Source of the DNA: a virus
Direction: 5' to 3' (one strand)
DNA length: 64,000 nt
Virus record (IMG/VR): IMGVR_UViG_3300023179_000071
Span: 1-64,000 of that record
Each line of letters begins with the position of its first letter. Position 1 is the first letter of the stretch. The notes below the pieces were generated by a model. That model saw nothing but the letters and a program-made list of their open reading frames with translations, was not told the origin of the DNA and did not search any database. Of this stretch, positions 1 to 11,900 are shown one piece after another. The translations under genes were made by a program, and so were the position numbers.

Positions 1-3000
1 CTCCCACCCCACCTCCTACTCCTCCTGGCGGTGGATCTCCTCCCACCCCACCTCCTACTCCTCCTGGCGGTGGATCTCCACCATCCGGAGATGCAGAGGC
101 TATGGTTCAAAGATATATGATGGAACTAGAAGCAGCTGCAAAAGCTGTTAAATTACAAACTTATCAAGCGGAAAGATTGGCTGGAGCTACGGCATCGGAA
201 GCCAAGGCTAGAGCAGACGCAGCGGCTTTTGCTGAGTATCAATCTATAGCACAGCAAAGACTGACTACTGCCACAAATGAAGAAAGAGCAGCTATTGATG
301 AAGCTCGTAGTAGAATGTCACAAGTCAGAGGAGGCGCAACCGTTTCTCCAGCTGAGGCTAAGCCTGTTACAGAATCGTTGGCTCGTGGTGGGGCTCCAGC
401 ACCAGATACAACAGATTATAGAAAAGTTGCTCAGGATAATATCCAATCATTACAAGAAATGAATACTAGTGCTCTCGCATGGTCTGCTAGTTCTGTTTTG
501 GCTATCAAGGCATTGAGTGGTATTGTTGGTCCGACAACTGCTTTTGGTAGTGCTCTTTCTGGGGTATCTAATAGTGTTGCTAGTACAGAAGCCCTATTCC
601 TTGGATTAAATAAAGGACTTAGATTTGTTTCAGATATAGGAGTATCAGAAGACTCTGCCAAAAAAATCGAAGAATTTTCTTCAAAATTAATAGATGCTGG
701 ACGCACAGTAAATAATTGGGCAGCAAAACTACCAGACGGTTTATTTAAAAATATAGCATCAAAATTAGGAGGAGGACTAGATCTTGGCGGAGGAGCATTA
801 GGAAAACTCGGATCTCAGCTTCCCAAAGTTATAAGTGGAGTGACCTCATCGTTGATGTCCATTCTTCCAACAGCACAATTAGTTGTTACAGGAATGAATG
901 CAGCAGCTCAAGCCTTTATAGCTTATACTGATGCTATTCGTAATAATAAGATAGAAAATGCTACAAAGTCTTTGGATACTAGCTTAAAAAATGCTAGCAG
1001 TGCTTTAGATATGTACAATACAAATACTATAGATAATGCTAATCAATTATCTGTAGCTAGTGCTGAGATTAGTAGAGCAGCAACTGCCGCTAAAACATTG
1101 GCTGATATTGATAAGACTAATCAAAAATGGAGTACTACTAATTTAATAGGCGAAACTCTAGCTATGGGTGGTGGTGGTGCCGAAAGTAGGGCTCAACGAG
1201 CAGAAATCTTGGATAAAAAAGGAATGGGTGCATATGTAGGATCATTATTAGATTTTACAGGAGGTACTCAACAAAGATATACTCAAGAACTAGCTCCACA
1301 ACAAGCTATCAAGTCTTCCGAACAGTTTGCTAAAGTAGCTACATTAATTCAACAGCAAAATGAAGCAAGATTCAACTCTGGCGAAAGTTCATCAGATATA
1401 ATGAATAGTCCAGAATGGGCACAACAAGCAGAGGTATTGGCAAGAGCAAATGCTGCTACTGAAGAAAGATTACGATTAATAGATGCAGATATAAGTTTAT
1501 CTAAGGCGGCAAGAGATGCAAGAAAGCAGGAACTGATACAATTTGCAGCAACAGGAGCTGTTAGAAATCAAGAAATACAAGCCATTAGAGAAGCAAATAA
1601 CAATAGAGCAAATCAAGAAAGTAATAGTTTATTATATGGTCTAGAAAGAATGCTTCAAAATATGGAGCAAAGTATTAGTTCTGTAACATATTCATTAAAT
1701 AAACTTGCTGATCAGACAGATCTACTAAAATCTTCTATGACAGGAGAAGCCAAGATAGGTGCCACAAGGGTTGATGCTATCAACACATTACAAAATCCTA
1801 ATGTTTCCAGTGATGTAGAAAGAGCACAATCATCTAAAATGGCATCACAATTTTTTGGTTCTCAAGGTAAAGATATAGAAGGATTACTTAATTTTGGTCC
1901 CAAGCTAGAAGAAACAGTCTTATCCACTATTAATAGAACAATAAAAGAAGATCCTAATGCTGGTAGTGGTAAGATAGAAGCTCGTATCACTCAAAATTTA
2001 GAAAGAGAACTAGGTAATCTCAATATTGATGCAGGATTAAAACAAGCCCTATCCAAACAAACAGCTTCTGCTATTACTGAATCTCGTAAAAAGGATGACG
2101 ATAAAACAGATTTCAAGTCATTATTTAGTGAAACAGCGGCATTCGGTAAAGTTGTACAGGCAACCAAAAGAGCACAAGAAGCAGCTGTTAAAGCTTTAGA
2201 ATTCTATCAACAATCAGTTAGCAACTATGCTCAGTCTATGAATGAGATGGTTAGCTTACAAATATCATCTAATGAAAAATTCAGAAGAGCTTCAGAAATA
2301 CGCTCTCGTGGAGAAATTGATTTAGCCAAGACTTTAGGCAAGAATATTTCCTTTGAAACTTCTAAGCAAACAGCTAGAGCCGGTGTTATGAGTCAGGCTG
2401 GGACCACAGATCCAACAGCCATATTTAATAACATAGGACGATTAGAACAAATAAGACAGGGACAGCAAGGCGCTCTTAATTCTGCGGTTCAAGGAGGTCC
2501 ACGAAATCAAAAAGATATCATAGCATTCAATAGAGAGCTTGCATCAACAACTATGGGACTAAGGGAAAATTATTCGGCTCTCAAAGGACTAGCTGAAAGC
2601 ACAGATGTTGCTCAAGCAGCAATGACAAGAATAGGCGAATTAAAAGCAAAAAATGAAGCTGGTGCAAATATCTTAGAAAGATTCGTTACATCTTCACCTA
2701 AAGATCAGGCCAAGCTTAGTGGTGCTTTTGATCGTTTAGAAAGAAATATGAATGGTCAAACTAATAATATGTGGGACTCGGTCAGAGTTCAAGAAGCATA
2801 TAATGATGCTATTCAAAATGGAGCTAGTATGCAGGAAGCTCAAGATGCTGCTGACTCAGCAGCTGCTCAAGATAGAGGAGATACTTTAGAAGCATTTAAG
2901 ATGCTTGCTCCTATGCTTGGAGAAAATCAAGGAGAACTCAAAGCTAACATGCTAGAGTCTATGATGAGAGAATCTGGTGTAGAAACTAGCCCCATGTTTG

Positions 3001-6000
3001 CCAAAGTATTAGAAGGTTTGAGAAATCCAGAAGGCGATCCTCAGATGGCTGAGGCTATTAACCAATACAGACAAGCTACTGAACTACAGGCCCAAGCTAA
3101 TACATATTTAGCCATGCTAGACGGTAGATTGGCTGTAGATATTGGACAACAGTCACAGGCAGCATTTACAAACGCTTTGAATGGAGTAGGTCAAGCATTC
3201 GCTAATACAAATAGTGCAGATATATCTAAAGGAATTAATGAACTAAACAATCATTTAAGAAGCGGAGTTACCAAAGTTAGTGATGTTGGTGGAGGAAATG
3301 CTCTTCCATTTGCTAGAGGAGGAGTTGTAGAATATAGGGCCGTTGGAGGATCAATATTCAAGCCCAAGGGCACCGATACAGTTCCTGCAATGTTAACACC
3401 AGGAGAGTTTGTGGTTAATAAACAAGCAGCATCAGCTAATAAGTCTTTATTAACAGCTATTAATAATGGATATGCTAAGGGAGGCAGTGTTAAATATCTT
3501 GCAGAAGGTGGGTGGGTATCTGATATGCTTGTTCCCGAAAAGGATAGGTTCGGAGAAGCCAAACCTGGTGAATTGTATACTAAATGGGATGATTTCTCTA
3601 AGTTCGGATCAGGTAATGATGTTAAAGCTAATATAGAAAAAATCAAAGCTGATAGTAAAGATATTTATTTCTATAAACCTCATTCATATCCCACATTTTC
3701 TGGTAGAGAAACAGATAGTTCTGAATTATTATCTCAGTTAAGATCTGGTATGGATGGAGATAATTCATTTTTTGGTTTTCTTCCGGATTTTAGTATGGAC
3801 TTAGTTAATACAGCATTGAATATTGCTGGTGCAACAGGTGCGGGTGTTGCTAGTGGCGCTCTTGGCGGAGCAGCTGCGGCAGCTAATCCTGCTCAGTTTG
3901 TAACAGCTAGTCTTGCTGGTAATATGTCGCAGGGGCAGAATACCGCCGGAACTCTTTTGGGTAATGGTGCTTTTGGTACGGCCGCAAGCTGGATATGGGA
4001 AGCTATGAAATTTGTTCCTGGCCTAGGAGGAGTTATTTCTGGTATAGACGCTTTTAAGAAATTAGTTTTTGATTATGATCTTATTGGTGGTGGTCTAGAA
4101 GCTTTAAATGCTGTATTTTCATTAATACCATTCCCTGGAGCCAGTTTATTGGGTAAGGGGGTGAGTAAAGGACTAGGATGGATGTTAAGAATGTTTGGGC
4201 AAACTAAGGTTGCTAGGTTTGGAAAAACCTGGATACCTAAACTAATAGAAGTTACTGGTGCTACAAAACTCATGAACACAGTTAAAGGATGGCTTGGTCA
4301 AGGACCGGCTAACTTAGTAGAAAAACTGCTGCCAGATGTTGTGAAGAAAAAACTAGGTATCAATTTAGCTGGGGCTGGTAAATCTGGTGCAGAGTTAGCT
4401 AGAGAAGGTATTGAAAAGATGTCTCCAGAAATTTTAGCAGATTATAAAGCTTATAGACAGGCTGGTATGGCTGCGGACGAAGCATTGGCCAGAGCTAAAG
4501 GTAGACTTAATTATGTAGGATCATCAGCTAGTGGTATGCAGGCTTCGGCAGCTCAAGCAGCAGCTAGAAATGCTAGCGATGCAGAACGACTCGCAGGACG
4601 AGCTACAATCAACAATATGGCAGCCAGAGTTGCTACCGGCGCTGCCTATGGTGCTGGCGCTATGGGCACAGTAGGTGCTGTGTCTGGCTATATGCAAGGA
4701 AGAACACCTAGTGCTACTATGAGTGGCGCAGATAAGCTGAAAAGTATTACAGAAGTTTTAGGATTTAAAATTCCAGACAAATTCAGAAGTCCTGAAACAA
4801 CAAGTAAAATTTTTGATGAAAATTTAGATAATTTAGCATTATCAGAAGCGCAGATGCAATTAAGTTCTGTAGAAATGTGGTTAAAAGCTATAGACGAAGC
4901 TAATAAATGGTCAGAAACTAATAAGCCTCCTAAATCCAAAGCATCATACGATGGATCATACCACTTTACATCAGAGCCATCAACTAAAAAAGAATATATG
5001 TATGCTACAATTGGAGAAGCTCTTAGTGTAGATTCTATTATGGGTGATCTAAAACCCAATATTATGAAATTCTATAAGAGCGGCAATCCTACACTATCTA
5101 ATAGTCCAGACCCTAATCAGTTAAGTGCTGCTGCCGAATCCTTTATTAAATCACAGGGTCGAGATTTTGATCAATTAATAAGTTCTGACAGCTATAATAA
5201 ATTTCAAAACATCGATGGTATTAAAGCATATGTTCAAGATTATTATGATAGCTTAAAAAAAATTAATACAGCCACCACGACACCAGAAAGCTATAACACC
5301 GCACACTGGAGTCCTGCACAACCATCAAAGCAAAAAGAGGGCAGAATTTCATCTATTCTTGGGTCATTACAAGCTGGCACTCGATATAGCTATGATTTTA
5401 AGAAATCAGAATTAGCTAAGTTCGATAAGTTTCAATGGGGATCAACAGCACCAGTACCCACTAAAGATGGAGAAAAACCAGCAGAAAATAAAGATACCGG
5501 AGATATGTTGACTGTATATGGAACAGAAATGAGGGCTATATGGTCAAATATTAGAGATACTGAAAATGAAACAATTAAAGAGGCTATTAAAAATAAGAAT
5601 ATATGGGATGGAAAAGCAGAAAACGCTTTTAGAATTTACAAGCAAGGGTCCTCTCCCGACCAATATGATCCGCTACCATGGACCACCAACCCATCATTAA
5701 TAACAGATGGAATGAGACAACTAGCGCAACAAGCTACAGAAGATAATATAGCTAGTACTATAGGATTAAAAATGGGGACGGTATCCACTTACGATAAAGT
5801 AATCGATCTGCCGAAAGCAAAAAGAGAACTACCAGTTACTTTTAGTTATCAGCCTTTCCAACAAATTCCACTCCTTGATCCTGCCACAACAGATATAGAG
5901 AGTGAAGTAAATCAGTTTTTGCCTGGAGCATCAACAGAGCCAAGTCCAACACCTGTTCCTGGAGTATTTATTAAATACAGAGGATCAGAAGCAGGCTCTG

Positions 6001-8888
6001 CTACTCTTAATCCATTCGCAGCATTAACCCCAGGCGCAGACAAGTTGATGCCCTATTATAGCAGCGTAGCTAATATGGAAAAGGCTGTTAATGAATGGGC
6101 TTTAGCTAATTTTGATACTATGACAGATTGGAGTTTATTGGGTGTCTCATTAGCAGCAGGATATTCTCCTATTAAAGCTGAAGCAGCAATGAAAATGGCT
6201 GAAAGTATACGCGGAGCAAGAACAAAAAGAAAAAGCAAAGAAGGATCTGTGCCAGATAAAGAATCTCCAGTGAACAGTGCTACAGAATTCCTATTTAAGA
6301 AGGATGCATTATTTTATCAAGATGATTTCTTATCAGCAGTTGAGCCATCATATCCTGAAGCTGCCAATATTATCGGAGCAAAAATACCTAATCTTGTAGA
6401 TATAATGCAAAGACGTGCAGCTAGACAAATAGCTGGTAATAAAGATGCGAAAAAAGCAGAGATATCGGCAAAAGCCAGCTTGGTAAATTTTAAGAGTGAT
6501 GAAATACCTTTATTAGGAGATATTGTTTGGCAAAATGTTAAAAACTTGTCCCTATCAGCTGGCCCTTCGTTATCTAGCGCTGCTGATTGGCAAAATGCTG
6601 CCACCGCCGATGGAGTTGCTCCACCAACCAGTATTACAGGACAAGATGATTTATTAGCAGCAGTTGATTATATAGCTTGGATTCAAGCCAAAGTCTTAAG
6701 ACTAAAAGATAAAGCAGTAGAGCAAAATAAGATAGAATCTGTAGAGAATCTACAATCTGAAGCCGAATTTGGAAAATACATGAGTGCTGGTCGTTTCCTT
6801 AGTCAGCTAGCTTCTGATTCAGAACGACCCGTTACAGCGAATACTAGCATAGGACAGGCTAGCGAAAGACTATATAGTAAATATATGAATGAAAATAAGT
6901 TAGATCAGTATATTAAAAAATCTAGATTTACTGATAAAGATTCAAAGAAAGAAATAGAACAGCAGTTTTGGGATATCCATAAAATCATTCAGGATAAGAG
7001 TTTTGTAGACTATATTCTAGGTTTTGCTAATCAGTCTCGTACAGCTAAGAGATTTAAACAGGTTGTAACCGGTAATGGAAGAGCTGAATTAGGTAGTGAA
7101 CAAAAAGCATTATTACAAGGACAATTTGCTGCTTTTGGTCAATCTAAGAGCGCTACCGCTATGATGGGCGCAGGAGCAAAGGAAGCTGCTCAAACCACCA
7201 TGAAAGTAGCTAGTGCCGATGGTATAGCTGAAGTATCTATTCCAACAGAAATTGATGATGTCATTAACCAGTTTTTAGATACTAGTAAAGTTTATGAACC
7301 TTTATATAGAGAAACTTTAGGTAAGTTATTGGAAACAAATGGAAGAACATATGCGGATAAGTGGACTAAGAGCGGAGATCCAGGATCAGCCGGTTGGTCA
7401 TCCATTTGGGACGAGTATTCTGCTCAATTATCCTCATTGACAAACTTTTTAGTAGACAGAGACAGATTACTGATGAGACCAATTGCAGAAGAAGGATCTA
7501 CTTTATATCCTCCTGCTGTTCTCCCATCTATCGCTGGTAATTTATTCCCAACACTGCAAGCAGTAGCCCAGGTTTCTGGAATAGCTCCTCCAGCAGATGT
7601 GACTATAGAAACATTAATGGAAGCACTGGGTGACAGAGCAGCGATGATGGCACAAATTCAAAAGTTTATAGGAGCAGTGTCTCCGACAGCTCCAGAAGAT
7701 TATGAAAAAAGAGATCAGATGAAAAAAATAGCTAAACAAGCTATGGATTTTTATGAAAATAATTTATCACCATCATCATTACCAAGAGTATTTACACAAG
7801 AAGGTAATGAATTATGGCAAAGAATGCAAGCTAGTTATATGGATGCCAATAAGGCTTACATGGGTTTTGGTGCCGACGGTAGTGATGTATCAACTGGATT
7901 AGGAGCATTAGAAGATATTTATAACCCCTCGCAAATGCCTTATGCTCAAAATACCCTATATGGTCTATACTACAGACTAAATAAAAAGGCTGGCACAAAC
8001 AATACTGTTGAAGCTCTAATGAACGAAAAAGCAGTCAAGGATAAAGCAGCAGCAGCAGGAGCCACTCCAAAACCAGAAACACAGAGCCAGGATGTTCCTG
8101 CCCAAGCAGCCGCAGCAGCACCAAAAGAGCCAGAACCAGGACTACCCCCAGAACCATCTAAAGAAGAAGCAGAAAGAAAAGTTCAAGCAAGAGCTAAGGG
8201 AGGCTTAATTTACAGAGCCGGTGGAGGATCTGCTCCTATTAATTGGACACCCAGAGGCACCGATACTGTTCCTGCTATGCTAACTCCAGGAGAATATGTT
8301 ATCAATAGGGGAGCAACTCAAAAATACTTACCAATTTTAGAAGCCATTAATAATGGAAGTAACACTCAGGGAGCTATAGCATCGGCAGTTCAAGGATCTG
8401 CTCCGGCCACATCATATGCTAGTCGTGGTGGAGTAATTCAGCCTAAATATTTCCGAGTTGGAGGAGATGTTACAGGAGGCACAAGTGGTGTATCTACTTC
8501 ATATAGTATGGGTTTTGATAGCGCTACATTGGCCGCTATCAAGCAATTTGATAATAGCGTACAAGCTCTTGGAGATGCTCTGGCTGGATTGCAGCTTGGC
8601 AATATAAAAATTGATCAGGCTGCTTTGAGTGCATTGGGAGATTTTGCAACCAGATTCGATCAGTTTGCACAAAGCCTATTGAAACTCAATGTTCCACCAG
8701 TTATTAGCATCACAGGACAACATGAGGTGAATGTAAATATTAACGGCACATCTGTATTTAGTAATATGGAAGAAAAGATGAAGCAACTTATTAGTCAAGA
8801 AGTGGATAAGGCTTTCACTCAGCTATCTAAGGAAACCGAAGGAAACATTACTATGAATTATAAGCCACCAACCTCGCCCCTCGCCTAA
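1..8888 (+). CDS. Tail tape measure protein (5' end outside window)
   Basis: This protein would span the tail lumen and set tail length. The frame is open to the left edge of the window, so the first in-window ATG (102) is not the true start. The visible part is about 2,960 residues. Bases 3-101 encode a Pro/Gly-rich repeat, followed by Ala/Glu/Lys-rich helical, coiled-coil-like sequence. The hallmark tape-measure motif GTDTVPAMLTPGE occurs twice, near bases 3368-3412 and 8252-8296, each preceded by a Gly-rich, positively charged RAGG/RAVGG stretch. Ala/Gly-rich hydrophobic segments lie near 3800-4050 and 4600-4700 and could be membrane-active. At about 1.5 angstrom per residue, a family rule of thumb, the length implies a tail over 400 nm. 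It is the first gene of the structural run and is followed after 23 bases by the fibre gene. I am confident of the class; the internal enzymatic content, if any, is not recognised. Confidence 0.88.
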   Translation, partial: PTPPPTPPGGGSPPTPPPTPPGGGSPPSGDAEAMVQRYMMELEAAAKAVKLQTYQAERLAGATASEAKARADAAAFAEYQSIAQQRLTTATNEERAAIDEARSRMSQVRGGATVSPAEAKPVTESLARGGAPAPDTTDYRKVAQDNIQSLQEMNTSALAWSASSVLAIKALSGIVGPTTAFGSALSGVSNSVASTEALFLGLNKGLRFVSDIGVSEDSAKKIEEFSSKLIDAGRTVNNWAAKLPDGLFKNIASKLGGGLDLGGGALGKLGSQLPKVISGVTSSLMSILPTAQLVVTGMNAAAQAFIAYTDAIRNNKIENATKSLDTSLKNASSALDMYNTNTIDNANQLSVASAEISRAATAAKTLADIDKTNQKWSTTNLIGETLAMGGGGAESRAQRAEILDKKGMGAYVGSLLDFTGGTQQRYTQELAPQQAIKSSEQFAKVATLIQQQNEARFNSGESSSDIMNSPEWAQQAEVLARANAATEERLRLIDADISLSKAARDARKQELIQFAATGAVRNQEIQAIREANNNRANQESNSLLYGLERMLQNMEQSISSVTYSLNKLADQTDLLKSSMTGEAKIGATRVDAINTLQNPNVSSDVERAQSSKMASQFFGSQGKDIEGLLNFGPKLEETVLSTINRTIKEDPNAGSGKIEARITQNLERELGNLNIDAGLKQALSKQTASAITESRKKDDDKTDFKSLFSETAAFGKVVQATKRAQEAAVKALEFYQQSVSNYAQSMNEMVSLQISSNEKFRRASEIRSRGEIDLAKTLGKNISFETSKQTARAGVMSQAGTTDPTAIFNNIGRLEQIRQGQQGALNSAVQGGPRNQKDIIAFNRELASTTMGLRENYSALKGLAESTDVAQAAMTRIGELKAKNEAGANILERFVTSSPKDQAKLSGAFDRLERNMNGQTNNMWDSVRVQEAYNDAIQNGASMQEAQDAADSAAAQDRGDTLEAFKMLAPMLGENQGELKANMLESMMRESGVETSPMFAKVLEGLRNPEGDPQMAEAINQYRQATELQAQANTYLAMLDGRLAVDIGQQSQAAFTNALNGVGQAFANTNSADISKGINELNNHLRSGVTKVSDVGGGNALPFARGGVVEYRAVGGSIFKPKGTDTVPAMLTPGEFVVNKQAASANKSLLTAINNGYAKGGSVKYLAEGGWVSDMLVPEKDRFGEAKPGELYTKWDDFSKFGSGNDVKANIEKIKADSKDIYFYKPHSYPTFSGRETDSSELLSQLRSGMDGDNSFFGFLPDFSMDLVNTALNIAGATGAGVASGALGGAAAAANPAQFVTASLAGNMSQGQNTAGTLLGNGAFGTAASWIWEAMKFVPGLGGVISGIDAFKKLVFDYDLIGGGLEALNAVFSLIPFPGASLLGKGVSKGLGWMLRMFGQTKVARFGKTWIPKLIEVTGATKLMNTVKGWLGQGPANLVEKLLPDVVKKKLGINLAGAGKSGAELAREGIEKMSPEILADYKAYRQAGMAADEALARAKGRLNYVGSSASGMQASAAQAAARNASDAERLAGRATINNMAARVATGAAYGAGAMGTVGAVSGYMQGRTPSATMSGADKLKSITEVLGFKIPDKFRSPETTSKIFDENLDNLALSEAQMQLSSVEMWLKAIDEANKWSETNKPPKSKASYDGSYHFTSEPSTKKEYMYATIGEALSVDSIMGDLKPNIMKFYKSGNPTLSNSPDPNQLSAAAESFIKSQGRDFDQLISSDSYNKFQNIDGIKAYVQDYYDSLKKINTATTTPESYNTAHWSPAQPSKQKEGRISSILGSLQAGTRYSYDFKKSELAKFDKFQWGSTAPVPTKDGEKPAENKDTGDMLTVYGTEMRAIWSNIRDTENETIKEAIKNKNIWDGKAENAFRIYKQGSSPDQYDPLPWTTNPSLITDGMRQLAQQATEDNIASTIGLKMGTVSTYDKVIDLPKAKRELPVTFSYQPFQQIPLLDPATTDIESEVNQFLPGASTEPSPTPVPGVFIKYRGSEAGSATLNPFAALTPGADKLMPYYSSVANMEKAVNEWALANFDTMTDWSLLGVSLAAGYSPIKAEAAMKMAESIRGARTKRKSKEGSVPDKESPVNSATEFLFKKDALFYQDDFLSAVEPSYPEAANIIGAKIPNLVDIMQRRAARQIAGNKDAKKAEISAKASLVNFKSDEIPLLGDIVWQNVKNLSLSAGPSLSSAADWQNAATADGVAPPTSITGQDDLLAAVDYIAWIQAKVLRLKDKAVEQNKIESVENLQSEAEFGKYMSAGRFLSQLASDSERPVTANTSIGQASERLYSKYMNENKLDQYIKKSRFTDKDSKKEIEQQFWDIHKIIQDKSFVDYILGFANQSRTAKRFKQVVTGNGRAELGSEQKALLQGQFAAFGQSKSATAMMGAGAKEAAQTTMKVASADGIAEVSIPTEIDDVINQFLDTSKVYEPLYRETLGKLLETNGRTYADKWTKSGDPGSAGWSSIWDEYSAQLSSLTNFLVDRDRLLMRPIAEEGSTLYPPAVLPSIAGNLFPTLQAVAQVSGIAPPADVTIETLMEALGDRAAMMAQIQKFIGAVSPTAPEDYEKRDQMKKIAKQAMDFYENNLSPSSLPRVFTQEGNELWQRMQASYMDANKAYMGFGADGSDVSTGLGALEDIYNPSQMPYAQNTLYGLYYRLNKKAGTNNTVEALMNEKAVKDKAAAAGATPKPETQSQDVPAQAAAAAPKEPEPGLPPEPSKEEAERKVQARAKGGLIYRAGGGSAPINWTPRGTDTVPAMLTPGEYVINRGATQKYLPILEAINNGSNTQGAIASAVQGSAPATSYASRGGVIQPKYFRVGGDVTGGTSGVSTSYSMGFDSATLAAIKQFDNSVQALGDALAGLQLGNIKIDQAALSALGDFATRFDQFAQSLLKLNVPPVISITGQHEVNVNINGTSVFSNMEEKMKQLISQEVDKAFTQLSKETEGNITMNYKPPTSPLA
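2..79 (+). repeat. Two perfect 39-bp tandem repeats coding a Pro/Gly linker
   Basis: Bases 2-40 and 41-79 are identical over 39 bases. In the tape-measure frame this is a 13-residue unit of the form PTPPTPPGGGSPP. The array may continue beyond the left edge. Being a whole number of codons, copy-number change keeps the frame, so linker length could vary between relatives. Confidence 0.9.
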
Positions 8889-8911
8889 GGGTTAATTAAA
8901 AAGAGAAAACT

Positions 8912-11900
8912 ATGAGTATTAAATTTTATGATTTAGTTGGCGAACTAGGAACCCTAACTTTAGATGGTTCAAATAATCCAACCTTAGTTTCTTTAATACA
9001 AGATGGTCTAGCCCTAACCGGTTATAGACCATTTCTTAATAATATTGCAGACAATGATAGGCTTTATCTCAAAATACAACAAACAGCACAAAATGCTTTT
9101 GCTATTGTTATAGGTAAATATGACATTAATGAGTTTGGCGTTAGAACCATTATTATCGAAAGAGTATTATCTAAATTAGGAACATTGAGTGCTGGCACAT
9201 ATGCCGAAGTAACATCTTTTAATGATATCTCTATTAATCATAAAATATCTGCTAATCAATTATTAGTTAAAAAAACATCATTTATTCCGGAAACACAAAC
9301 ATCTGATTATATAGTAGCTCTAAGTGGAAATATTGTAGTTACTTTACCATTAGCCAATATAGATGCTGAAAATGTAAAATATGGATTTTTATTATCTAGT
9401 AAATATAATGGTGGAGATACTCTTACTATTAATGCTTCTGGTAGTAATAGTATTCTAGTTAATGATAATCCAGTTTCTAGTATATCAGTAACCGGCGTTG
9501 GTACATATGTACAATTAATGGCAACGTCTGGAGGAAATTGGTATAAGTTATTTTCTACAGATCTTGTTGCTGGAGAAGCTGGTGGTTCAGTTGTAGGGGG
9601 TTTGTCTAAGAGTGTTCAATTCAATAACGCTGGATCTATAACTGGAGGTAAGTTATTTTGGGATAATAATACTGAAACTTTATATTTTGGAGATACTAGT
9701 AATATACTTAATGCTGACCTTGTAATAAGTGCTACTCAAAATAAAGCATCCGGTATTTATCCACTATATGTTAGACTTAATAATGGTAATTTCTTTGCGC
9801 TAACTAAAGACGGCAAGGTTGCTATCAACACGCCAAGTCTTCCACTATATGAATCGTCTCCCAACTTTCATATGGTTGGACGATGTGCAGTATTTGAAGG
9901 AAATTGTGGATCAGCAGGAGTTGCTCTAACATTATTTAATAATCCAGACGTTGTGCCACTTGTTGGTAGTGTTGGCGGATCCTTTAATATGTCCGCCAGA
10001 AATAGTAATAGAAATGTCGTTAACTATGCACAAATCCAATCCAAGATCTTAAATCCTAATAAAGGAGTTTCTAGCGGTCAATTCTTAGTAAATGTTGATG
10101 TTTCTGGTAGTCCATATAATATTATGTCTATGGATCTATCTAATTTAATAGTTGGTAATAATGATATTTCTAAACTAGTAGATTCTGCTGTATTAGGCAA
10201 AGATAATGCTCTAACCTCAATTTCTGGAGCTAAAGTTTTTGGAAATAATAATACTATTGATAGAGTTAATAATCTATATGTTATTGGTTCGGATAATAGC
10301 ATAGATTTTGTGAAAAACAGTGCTAGATATACCCTATCGGAACCAAATATTAGCACACTATCAGGTTTAGATTGGGATGATCTTGATGATCTACAAGCTG
10401 GAGATATTGTACAGGTTACTAACAATAGTGTTCTAAATGGATATTATATTGCACAAACATCTACATGGACCCCTATCGATGATACTGTAGCTATAGGTTA
10501 TTTCGGCAATGCTAACTTCGTTATAGGTAGTGATAGTACTTTATCTGGAAACAATCTGATTGCTATAGGAAGCAATAGTATTGCTAGTGGCAATAATTTA
10601 TCCGTATTCGGTAATTTCAATAATATTCGTACTCAAAATATATCTCAAATTATACAAAGTAATTTCCAGCCAGACTATTCTACCGTTGTTGGTAATGTTA
10701 ATACATTTGATGCTAGCGGTGTTGTTATTTTAGGTAATAGAAATGCTGGCAGTGGTGTTAGAGCATTAATGCTAAATGGTTCGCTGAATACGATAGGATC
10801 TGGTACTATAGATAGCGTTATTATCGGTAATAATAATAGCTTAACATCGATTAGTGGTATTGTAATAGGTAATCGTAATTTTGGTGTTCAATCATTATCG
10901 ACTATAGTAGGAACGAATAATAATGTAATCGGAGTAAATAATATTGTTCTTGGATCAGACGTGGCCCTCAGTGGTAATAATAATATTTTGACCGGAGACA
11001 CCATAACAGCAAGTGGTAATAGTTCTATTCTGCATGGAGCCAATCACTTCTCTTCAGGACTTAATAATATACTTATTGGCGCTGATATATCAACAACAGG
11101 TAATAATACCTTAGGTTTTGGTAATAATTTAGATATTGTTGGAAACAATAACATAGTCCTAGGTCTCAATAATAGAACAGTAGGTTCAGGCAATGTTCTT
11201 TTTAGTACAAATACCCTAGCATCAGGAAACTTACTTAATAATACTATTTATGGGGCAAACAATCGACTAGATGCGACCGATCATACTTATCTTAATCTAT
11301 TCGGTCAGAACAATTCAGTAGCCTCAGGAACACTGCATAATTTAGTAGTTGGAACAAATAATGATGTAAAAAATAGATTTAATTTTGTATTACAACCCAT
11401 ATCCTTTGTGATTAGTGATAATGGTACTAAATTTACTAATACCACAGGATCGTCTTCGATTAATAACTATAGGGCCGGTGATGCTATAGTTTATATTTCT
11501 AATAATGTTATTGTTGGATCTGGAGTTATTCAGTCCGCGTATATTCCCAATGCTAGTCCAAGTTCTCTGATTATAGAGCCAACTTCCTCATTTACCACAA
11601 TATTGACTACAGTAGATATATTATCATCTACTAAACAACAAGAACTTATAGCTCAATATTCTAGACCAGTAGCTATTGTTGGTAATGAGAACGATGTTGT
11701 TGGATTATCTGGAGTTGTCTTTGGACACAATAATGCTGTTAGCGGATATAATAATACTATTATTGGTAATGATAATATTTATGGTGGAAATAATGCAGTT
11801 ATTATAGGACAAAATTTTGCCGGTAGTGGATTCAATAACCTTGTAAATATAGGTTTTAATAATATTGGTGGATTGTCCGGTTCTGTAATGGTTGGTCAAA

